The translations under genes were made by a program, and so were the position numbers. A stretch of DNA of 60,000 bases. Origin: Takakia lepidozioides. Its lineage: Eukaryota; Streptophyta; Takakiopsida; Takakiales; Takakiaceae. Positions 52,348 through 60,000 of this stretch are shown in pieces. The notes below the pieces were generated by a model that ran no database searches, had not been told where the DNA came from, and worked only from the letters and a program-made list of their open reading frames with translations. Each line of letters begins with the position of its first letter. Position 1 is the first letter of the stretch. Where the stretch lies: contig CM060731.1 in NCBI GenBank assembly GCA_030704615.1, forward strand, positions 4,094,001 to 4,154,000. Reading direction: 5' to 3'.

Positions 52348-52790
52348 GTATTGGGCGGCTGCTGGTATTTGACGAGTTCTTTCAATTCCCCAGTAGGGAT
52401 GGCATCATCCTCCCTTCTTCTGACACCCTGCTGGAGTCTCTCATCTACCATTGTGACGAAGAACCAGACTCACAGTTGGAAACTCTCCAGCAAGTTAAAC
52501 AATTTCAGCCCCGGCATGGCATACAACTCTATCTAAAATCTAATATGGTCTCCTTGAAGCAAGGTCCCTCAACTCATGCCACTTTTGCTGCCAACAATGG
52601 AAGCTCTATTCTGGAAAAGGAATGTATCCCAGAGGATGCATCCAATTTCGGGAGCCTCGTTTTACCCATGATTTCGCATGTCAGAGAAGCATCAATGGTA
52701 TCTTCAGTCTCATTGGAAGGGGGAGCTACCGTTAGAGTTGTTGGGGGAAAATTCTCCAAGATATGTGCTCCTCCTCCATTTGATGACTTT
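52348..52790 (+). CDS. Unidentified exon-like ORF
   Basis: A frame of about 147 codons lies between a candidate acceptor (GGCAG before 52348) and a good donor (TTT then GTAAGC at 52791). The open frame itself spans about 200 codons, 52326-52928. The text reads IGRLLVFDEFFQFPSRDG, then LLESLIYHCDEEPDSQ, then GKFSKICAPPPFDDF. It has no low complexity and no domain I recognise. Other open frames at 53208-53471 and 53475-53837 on the same strand might be further exons. It could equally be decayed transposon coding sequence. Confidence 0.3.
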
Positions 52791-55255
52791 GTAAGCAGCA
52801 CGTCTCTTTTGCCTATTTTCTTACCACCCCTCCCCGTGCCTCCAAAGTATATTTATTGTTTACCATTATCCTTTCAATTGACTTCGATCAAGACTACCCC
52901 TGAAAGTGTTGCATTCTGGACATACTAATCAGACAAATGAGATAAGTTTGTTTGGCTCAACATTGATCTAACTGAAGAAATGATCCATAGACTCGATAAG
53001 GTGGGGTCCCTAATGTGGCTTGTTGTCATTTGGCTGGGGACCAGGTATTGCTGGATGTTGTAATGAGGCCTGGCTCATCTAGTCATTTTCCTTTGGAGCT
53101 GGATTTTGGCTTCTTGATCTACATTCTAGAGGTACTCCAGCAATACTGTGAAGGGGCACTCCCACATTTAAAGTAAGGGCCTGTCTCAAACACTAGGTTT
53201 AACCCGGATGGGGAAAAGGATTTCCACCAAGTTTGTATTCACAATGGTTTACAAGTATCCATTTCCAATCCAATTCAGTTGGTGTTCTCCTGAGCAGGCT
53301 GACTCTCTCCACAAGAATCAACTGAATTGTGAATGCACCACTTTTCTTCTGAGTTGTGGGCTTGGGACGAGATCCTGTGATCCTCTTTGGGCACTGATTT
53401 CTGGGCAGAACATTAAAGCTCCCTTTCTGAACTGGGCCCAAACTGGAAGTAAACGGATTTGGGAGGAATAACCATTGGAAGATCCTACTGGGTACCATGC
53501 TTCTTTTGAATACTCACCTCAACATCTTTCTATGTGGAGAGCTTTCTGGAGGGTTCAGCCAGAACCTAGGTTTTATCATGTTAGCAGGATCAGTGTTGGT
53601 ACTGTGAAAGTTATTGCTCTGATGCCACTGGAATGTGTATGTGGTGTGCAGGGAGTGGGGATTTTTGAACCAAATCGATTTGAGGTGGATGCAACCCCTT
53701 TCTATCAAAATGAAGGTCATGGCTTGTATATTCCACCCTCCATGAAGGAGGGAGCATTGACAGGGGATAGCTTGAGTGTACGCACACACAACTGGTCACA
53801 CTTACGCTTCATTTTAGCAGGGGCTCCACTCTCATGAGCTTGTACGCAACGAATCTGTCCTCCTTTTGCTATCACCACTCCTTCATGATGGCACTGATTC
53901 CTCCAGACCACAGACACCCCCTTCCCCCCTTAGACCCTGCAAGGTAAGATCGTTTTCTAGGACAGAGCACTATCCAATAGCTCACCCTCACTCCTTCCTA
54001 AAGATACAGCCTAACTTTGGTACTGTGGGCCTCTGGTAGAGCGCAACCTTAATGTCCTTGACAGACGGATGGGAAGTTGGTGATGGATCTGTGATGGGTT
54101 CTAAGTTGTAAGCAGCGTGAGTAGGCCTCTAACGTCATGCACGCTACAAACTGTGAGGGCCCACGGCCCATGTGTGAGATAGCGCCCTTGATAACCCCCA
54201 AGTTTTGGCTGTGGCATGGACTGCAGGAGATAGCTCCAGATACAGATACAGCAGTGAAGAGGCTGGTTATAGAGTTAAATGTCCTTCATCTTCGTAACTT
54301 ACGAAGGGGACACCACCCCATAACCAGAGAAACAAGAGTCAAGGAGTGAAGCGAAAAGGACGAATAAGTAGAAAGCAAGCTAGAATGAGGAAGCAGAAGA
54401 GAACTAAGCAAGTAGAACTAAGCAGTAAACCTAGCTTCCTGTGCTTAGTTTCTCGAAGTATAATTGAGCTTTAGATTTGGCTTTCCTAAAACTCCTATGG
54501 TTATGCCAGTTAACTTCGGGCTCCTCTCCTTCAGCTGGTGATAGCCTTGCCGAAGGAAGTTCCCAGCATGCAGGGAGGGCGTGGTGCCAGGCAATACTTG
54601 AATCAGAGATAGGTATATTCCATGTCATCATCAAGCAAGGTGTAGTTGTGCTATCCGTCTTTCAGCTCACCTGCAAACACACCATGCTTTTGAGCTTCAG
54701 ACATCAAAGATGAACCCATATATGATCACTCTTAAGCAAAGCTGCTTCTCTTAATAGATCATAGCTCATCAAGATTTTCAGATACTCTAGATGACTTGCG
54801 CCATAAGAGTCGTCTAGACTGGGCAAGAGAACTTCATTAGGCTCTTGCATTAAAATTTAACAAGAGTAGTGAGGAACAAAAGAAAGTCAGGTTGCCATTT
54901 GGAATGAAGCTTGCCAATTGCCAGACTCTACGAGCCAGCAGGGAAGGTACTCAATTGTTTCAAGAGGTTGTGGATGGATAACAGAGGAGGAAGGATTGTC
55001 CAGGACAAAGGCCCCCACAGGCAGAATTTAATTAACCAACTTCCACATAAAGGTGGATATATTCTATGCACTCTCTCTCCTCCAAACATCAAGCCAAATT
55101 GTCCGGAGAGACGATTACCACATGGATTGTTTTGGCATCATCAAACTGTAGCCCAACATGTAAGCATAAGAACTGTTTTTGGACATCCACATCCCACTCA
55201 TCTGGGTCAAATTTCAGAGCCAATGGAGGCCAGTCATTTGGGATTTAGAACGTCT
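52791..55255. other. Unresolved region with open frames
   Basis: Contains plus-strand frames at 53208-53471 and 53475-53837 (the latter includes RFYHVSRISVGTVKV and GHGLYIPPSMKEGA), with no identifiable domain and no clean splice connection to each other. From 54350 to 54440 the sequence is AAGCA/AGAA-rich. No gene is supported. Confidence 0.35.
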
Positions 55256-55400
55256 CCTATCTGCAGCAAAAGGTTTAGACCATTAATTCTAAGGCCTCCG
55301 GCCTTACAGAATACTTCCTGTAGTGCAACAAGTAGAAGGAAGGTATTGTCCACAAACATAAATTCCTTGACCTGTGTTTGTTTTCTTTTATTGGCTCATC
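55245..55400 (-). pseudogene. Possible reverse-transcriptase relic
   Basis: On the minus strand a frame reads QTQVKEFMFVDNTFLLLVAL and then FCKAGGLRINGLNLLLQIGD before a stop. The FVDNTF stretch resembles the F(A/V)DDT active-site motif of plant LINE reverse transcriptases with one Asp replaced. The GLRIN segment sits where RTs usually have GLKxN. It is short and isolated, so this is suggestive only. Confidence 0.35.
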
Positions 55401-56371
55401 CATAAAGAGGAGATTACGCAGTAGTGTCTTGAAACCTTTGGGAAAGCCTTTATCAGATTCCCTCAATTAACTATTAACTAATAGTGTTGATATTATATTA
55501 TATGTATTTTCATCACAGTAATATTTAATTTTAAGCTTAAGTCAATTTTATCTTTTCTTTCTCTCTTATGTTGGTTACCTAGTTGAAAGATGTTTTGTTG
55601 TTGTTTTGGGGAGTTGATCCCAAGACCGACTTCTTTGCTTACCAATGCACTAATATGGCTTAGCGCCGTACTTTTCCACTTTCCACAACCTCAAATTTTT
55701 GTCAGATCTTGGTCCCTTCAAATCCTTTGGATCCATCAACTTACATATCATTTTTTATTTCTTTATATCAAGTTGTAAGATTATATTTTCTATAATACAA
55801 TTTGTCGAATATTGTTGAAGTTTATATTTATATATCATAAACTGTATAACATCATTATTATTTTTTATATATGTATACATATATTCTCAAATATAGTTTG
55901 AATACACGGAACTTAAAACAAATTAAAGTTATTGCAATCTAATAAACTATAAACTTCCTCCACTACTTAATTATTGAGGTTACCTTTCCCTCTTGTAATT
56001 AATCCACAATCTATTAAAAATCAGGCCAACATCTTCTAAAGAGGATCATTGCAAATGGTGATGAGAATATTTGACCTCATGCTTCTCCAAAAAAATCTAA
56101 TTATTGTGACTGGTTGTAATGGGTTTGCAGTGAATATCTGCAAGACAATGACATGCGGGCCAATAGGGTCCTTATCTTTGCTAGCAAACATAGTACCCAG
56201 TGCAATTTCAGCTTTGTTATAAGCTACTATCTCACTTGTAGACCCTGTTTCTTATTCACATGTAAAAATCAAACCGCTACATGGCTAAATTAAATTAAAC
56301 GCAAATTTAAACAACTTCTTTTATTGAGCAAGGTACTAATTTGGCTATGATTTCATAATAAAATTATGCAC
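55401..56371. other. AT-rich intergenic DNA
   Basis: Very AT-rich, particularly 55780-55930. No gene, RNA or clear element seen before the SINE. Confidence 0.5.
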
Positions 56372-56609
56372 ATCGGCTGGTAGCTCAGCTGGTAAGTGCA
56401 CAGTGTGTCGCCTTGGTGGTTCAGGGTTCAAACCCGCTGCCCTGCGCCGTGTGTGGGATTGTTCGTGATGGTATGTCTGGGAGTTGATCGTCCTGTAGGC
56501 CTCATGGCCCATAAATGAAAGGGGGTTAATTTTTCCCCCTCCTCAAGGGCCTGAATTGTGGGCTGTCGCTCCCAGGTTTCCTTCATAAAAAAAAATTTTA
56601 AAAAAAAAA
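56372..56609 (+). mobile_element. tRNA-derived SINE with 7-base target-site duplication
   Basis: A short interspersed element of about 238 bases. The head carries RNA polymerase III promoter boxes: A box TAGCTCAGCTGGTAAG (56381-56396) and B box GGTTCAAACCC (56425-56435), as in a tRNA. A non-tRNA body follows (through AGGCCTCATGGCCCATAAATG and GGGCTGTCGCTCCCAGG), then an A-rich/T-rich tail. TATGCAC flanks it at 56365-56371 and 56610-56616. It needs an active LINE for mobility. The LINE family seen here ends in GTACAA rather than poly(A), so it is not an obvious partner. I do not recognise the SINE family. Confidence 0.85.
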
Positions 56610-56814
56610 TATGCACTTATGTTACATGATAATTTTCATCCTCTTTCACGGTGATGATGATATTTTCATCCATTGTTGGAGCCAACTTATTGTGATGTTT
56701 ATCTTACAATATGTGCTATACATGGGGAAAGCCCTCTCACTAGGGCATTATGGATTTGAGGGCCCGAAGTCGAGGCCAATACTAGCTAGTATTGATGAGC
56801 GTTTTTAGGACTAA

Positions 56815-57085
56815 GGCTTTGGCGGAGTCATAAAAACTGCACTAGGTACATGACTACAAGCGCTAAAATGCATTACAGTTTTAGTTTTATGACTTTGTAG
56901 TAATGGATATCACTACATGACTCCGGAAAGTTAGGGAGCATTGGTCAAACATTGTTGACCATGATGACAGGGATAGTTTATATGACTAGTGTGATATATT
57001 TGACTACACGTGGACGACGTTTCATGGAATCTTATGACTCCATGACTGAAGATGGTTTCAGAGCTCTATTTATACGACTACATCA
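56815..57085. repeat. Cluster of TATGACT/CATGACT-like motifs
   Basis: Within about 270 bases the heptamer (T/C)ATGACT occurs at least six times (near 56849, 56889, 56916, 56981, 57033 and 57041), with a reverse-orientation GAGTCATA at 56825. CACTA starts lie at 56841 and 56911. Such clusters are typical of subterminal repeats of CACTA or Mutator-like DNA transposons. Confidence 0.45.
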
Positions 57086-58070
57086 CTACACGTGTCATTT
57101 TGAAGGCACATATAATGCAAATAAGGTTGCCCATTAGGTTTAAAAAAGTTAAAAAAATTGCTAATAAGGTTGCCCATTAGTGTAATCGTGAACAGAAAGG
57201 AGGGCTGGGACTTGGCGTCTTTTTGTCTCCTGCGCCACACCACATAGCTGAGGGATGGAACGCGATGATAGCAGGATATGCAGGGGCGTGGGATGGAGGC
57301 GTTGAGCAAATGATGCACGAAGGAGAAGAGGAGGAGGAGACGAGACGAGGAGAAAGCGAGCTCGCCGTTCTTGGGAGAGTCAGCTTGGTCTTAGCAAGCG
57401 TGTTTCAATCTCTGACTACTCATCTACGCCGTAGTGGTTCGATCTGACAGACCAATCCGACATTACCTGACTACAGACACAAGCAGCACACACAAGAGGT
57501 CATCGGTCAAATCCTCCATGGGTCAGGACAGGTCAAGGACAATGTGGTAGGCACCCTTCTTCAACCTATTTCAGCCTGTGTTGCCCTCTCATTAGACTCG
57601 GCCGCAAGATGCATATTGAATTCTGTAAGTTAGGTCGTTGGGTAGATCTGTGGTGGTTTGGAGTGACTTTGGCAAGTTACTGCCAGTGTGGCAGTAGGGA
57701 AGTATCCAAAAACATATAATAGAGGTGAGGAGAAGCTTTGGGGTGAACACTTTCCGACCCCAATGGTGGGACAATGGAGACAAAAAGGCGAATGCCTGTT
57801 GGACTACAGAGAGAAGCAGATGCATTTCAGATTGTGATAAGTAGGGTTGGGGTGTTTTGGGGAAGAACTCCACACCAGTATGGTTGGGGTGTTTGCTGGT
57901 AGAATTGTAGGCTGTCAGAGGCATGGATAGCTGAAGGAGCAGGGATAGAGTGTGGGTCCAGATTCATCCAAGAGGGCTGGATTTCAAGCTCCACATTACC
58001 TATGATTCCCTGTGGAAGGATAGGTACAAGAAACCTACATGGGTAGATGGTCAACTGGAAGCGGCATGGT
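57086..58070. other. No intact gene; possible PPR-like remnant
   Basis: A plus-strand frame at about 57243-57340 reads GWNAMIAGYAG and then GVEQMMHEG, which recalls a PLS-type PPR repeat with an internal loss. Nothing else here is recognisable. Confidence 0.25.
57119..57181 (+). repeat. Direct repeat of AATAAGGTTGCCCATTAG
   Basis: AATAAGGTTGCCCATTAG occurs at about 57119-57136 and 57163-57180, separated by an A/T-rich linker. It is a simple local duplication. Confidence 0.7.
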
Positions 58071-58186
58071 AGTCATTACTGTACTATATGTCATTCCAGA
58101 GACTGTCATTGTTGGTCCATGTGTTTTTACAACAATGCTATCAATATAAGACTCCTGGTTCGCATTGGAAGCTCAATCCCTGCAAG

Positions 58187-58305
58187 TTCATTGTGTGTGA
58201 AGCTCAAACTTGCGATTTGAAGGATCTTGTAGCCAAGTTCATTCAACCGGAAAGGAAAAATTCTGAAAGCTCCCAAATTTGATGTGGGCAAGCTTATGGA
58301 GGTAA
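58187..58305 (+). pseudogene. Ribosomal protein S3a (eS1) fragment, copy 1
   Basis: Reads EAQTCDLKDLVAKFI, which matches the C-terminal half of 40S protein S3a. A deletion follows, then, after a frame change, RKGKILKAPKFDVGKLMEV, which matches a later part of the same protein. The loss of the intervening IGKxIEKAT segment and the frameshift make it non-functional. Confidence 0.75.
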
Positions 58306-58880
58306 CTGAGCTTCCCTCCTCTAATGTAAGTGTTGGATAAGTTTCATTTAGTGTCGACCTTCACTGCATATATTGGCTCTTTTCTTGGCTGGTATGATGT
58401 TGGTTGGCTTCTTTCATTTCACGTGTGTAGTGGAAGGGGAGAAGTACTTTCTAAGTTCTGCTGCAACAATGTCTTTTTCCAGCCTAGATGTTTTCGATGG
58501 ATACAAATTGAAGTGCTTTGAATGTTGCTGCAATACTATAATAAAGTGGAGGGTGCTGAATGCAGTTGGCCTTGCTTCGTGCAGGCATAATCCAGGGAAA
58601 TGTGGACATAGCTGAAACCCCATGATAGCATTTCCAGAGGACGGTGTGGATGGCCTCACAATCCAGCATGCAAAATCCATGACAATGTGGAGCTGGCTGA
58701 ATGGGCAAACAGGTTAAGTGGCGAACAAGCCACGTCACTGGTACATAGTTGCATGCTTACATAGTACATGAAAGCGTACTATATGTCATTCCCGAAATTG
58801 ACCATGTTGGTCCATGTATTTACAACAATGCTATCATAAAAGACCAATGGTTCGCATTGGAAACTCTATCCCCTAAGTGG

Positions 58881-59032
58881 CTTGTGCGTGATGCTCAAAC
58901 TTGTGATTTGAAGGATCTTATACCCCAGTTCATTGCAGAGGTGATTGGAAAAGACATTGAGAAGGCAACAGCCGTTATCTATAATCTACAGATCCCTTCA
59001 ATTTGATGTGGGAAAGCCGGCTGGCTGGAGGT
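58881..59032 (+). pseudogene. Ribosomal protein S3a (eS1) fragment, copy 2
   Basis: Reads VRDAQTCDLKDLIPQFI, then EVIGKDIEKATAVIYNLQ, matching S3a. It then skips to a frame-shifted FDVGK and a stop. It keeps the segment that copy 1 lost and lacks the KVKILKA segment that copy 1 keeps, so the two copies decayed independently after duplication. Confidence 0.78.
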
Positions 59033-59130
59033 CTAGTCTCACTTTCACTCATCTAATGTCAGTGTTGTATCCATTGCAATGTGGAGATGTTTGAAACAAC
59101 ATTGGAGCATTTCCAGAGGATGGTCTGGAT

Positions 59131-59383
59131 GGCCTTTCGTGGCGTGTGCCGAATCCATGGCAAGAAAACATTGCAGGCAGAACCCATGGCAATGGTACCA
59201 GCACGGGTTGGTCCAAAGCCAATTGCAACAACAAATGAATAAAGGGTGCTGAAAGGAAAGCACTCCATAATTGATCATAAAATCCAGTGTCCAAGCATGA
59301 TATCTTAATGGGAATGCGAAGGGAGTGTTACCACCTTAACTATCATGCATGGTCTATAACTGGAGTGCACAAATCGCGCATAT
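59131..59383. other. Spacer between S3a fragments and DUF4216 gene
   Basis: The tail of the tandem duplication unit and the 3' flank of the DUF4216 gene. I see no other element. Confidence 0.4.
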
Positions 59384-60000
59384 CTAATCTTCATCATCCT
59401 CATCTATGTCTGGGTCACTACATGTATCACTGTCTTCATCACAGACTTGATCTTGTCCAAGGGTTGGCTGAACATCATCACCACGTATACGGGGTGCTCG
59501 GAGGTACAGGAGGCCACCTGCTCTGGAGTAACCGGTACCGCTCGGCTGCATGTTGGGCATCAGTAACCAAAGTCTCTCTAGTCTTTGTGGGGCTAACAAT
59601 CCTTCCACTTCCGCCACATCATCATTATCAATTGATATGTCGCAGACCACTCTACGTGCTCGGGGCTCTTCTCCAGGACGACTTTCCACCCCGGCTCCTT
59701 CACACAAATCAGAAAAAAACACTTGATCAACCTGGCCAGGAAACACAAAAGGTTGCTCAGAAGGTGGAAGCATACGGTTAAAATTGACAAGTGTGAAGCC
59801 AGCATCATCCTGCTTCATTGACATAGGTTGACGACCCACGCGACTCGCCCGTACCCACGAACACAAAAACACTATAGGCTGTGTTTGGCCATAGTCAATT
59901 TGCAAAATCTCCCTTATAAGACCCACATATCTTGTAGGTTCCTCCATGTCATTGCCTGAATTGTTGGTAATGGGCTGGTGCTGGAAAACAGATGAGACTC
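59384..60000 (-). CDS. DUF4216 protein of a CACTA-type transposon, 5'-partial
   Basis: The stop is at 59384-59386. The frame stays open leftwards in the protein to the window edge, with an internal Met at 59947, so the 5' end is outside. The text YVGLIREILQIDYG, then IVFLCSWVRA, then DDAGFTLVNFNRML, then FPGQVDQVFFSDL matches DUF4216, a domain found in plant En/Spm (CACTA) transposon proteins. The C-terminus is acidic (DPDIDEDDED), as is common in the family. No stop or frameshift interrupts it, so the element may be recent. Function beyond transposon association is unknown. Confidence 0.8.
   Translation of the reverse strand, partial: VSSVFQHQPITNNSGNDMEEPTRYVGLIREILQIDYGQTQPIVFLCSWVRASRVGRQPMSMKQDDAGFTLVNFNRMLPPSEQPFVFPGQVDQVFFSDLCEGAGVESRPGEEPRARRVVCDISIDNDDVAEVEGLLAPQRLERLWLLMPNMQPSGTGYSRAGGLLYLRAPRIRGDDVQPTLGQDQVCDEDSDTCSDPDIDEDDED

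Larger units (their letters stand above)
58074..59130 (+). repeat. Two-unit diverged tandem duplication (about 0.7 kb period)
   Basis: The segment from about 58080 (TACTATATGTCATTCC) onward recurs from about 58775. Shared landmarks include GTTGGTCCATGT, ACAACAATGCTATCA, GGTTCGCATTGGAA, a ribosomal-protein fragment, and GCATTTCCAGAGGA (58628 and 59108). The copies differ by many substitutions and by separate deletions, so the duplication is old. Confidence 0.75.

Overview
The window is nuclear DNA of a plant (streptophyte). The evidence is spliceosomal introns with short exons, a plastid ABC1-type kinase, a UDP-rhamnose synthase, a BEACH protein of the plant C class, a large U2AF subunit and a plant-type DUF4216 transposon gene. 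The introns are mid-sized (about 100 to 1200 bases, one of 2.3 kb because of an insertion). The base composition is AT-leaning and the gaps between genes hold transposon debris. A LINE with animal-like reverse-transcriptase features, plus an ASR-like protein, makes a non-flowering land plant or relative plausible, but I cannot fix the species. Gene calls rest on reading exons by eye, matching them to families I know, and checking that GT-AG borders keep one open frame.

Layout. From 1 to 16.1 kb (+) lies the 3' part of a BEACH-domain protein C2-like gene: 26 exons, about 1,840 residues, 5' end outside the window. One intron carries a LINE fragment. From 17.8 to 19.1 kb (-) is a two-exon UDP-4-keto-6-deoxyglucose 3,5-epimerase/4-reductase (NRS/ER). 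From 19.2 to 24.5 kb is a gene-poor stretch with a degenerate tRNA-like element and two unidentified coding relics. From 24.6 to 25.6 kb (+) is a two-exon ASR (ABA/WDS)-like protein with a 21-residue tandem repeat. From 27.5 to 38.3 kb (-) is an 18-exon gene for the large subunit of U2AF. Its intron 12 holds a 5'-truncated LINE flanked by a perfect 15-base target-site duplication. From 40.0 to 41.6 kb (+) is a small gene for an acidic coiled-coil protein. From 43.0 to 49.8 kb (-) is a 13-exon ABC1K1 (PGR6-like) atypical kinase gene. Its intron 7 contains an inverted, decayed copy of its own exon 4 region, so the transcript could fold into a hairpin of about 650 base pairs. From 50 to 56 kb there are only unidentified exon-like ORFs and a possible reverse-transcriptase relic. 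From 56.4 to 60 kb is mobile-element territory: a tRNA-derived SINE with a 7-base target duplication, a cluster of TATGACT-like motifs, two tandem broken fragments of ribosomal protein S3a (eS1), and a DUF4216 ORF of a CACTA-type transposon running off the right edge.

The genes do not form a pathway. They are housekeeping genes (vesicle/P-body or membrane trafficking, rhamnose supply for cell walls, 3' splice-site recognition, plastoglobule kinase, stress protein) set in repeat-rich DNA. The points most worth checking are the self-complementary ABC1K1 gene, the LINE family, the new SINE, the candidate GC-AG introns, and the possible capture of ribosomal-protein sequence by a CACTA element.
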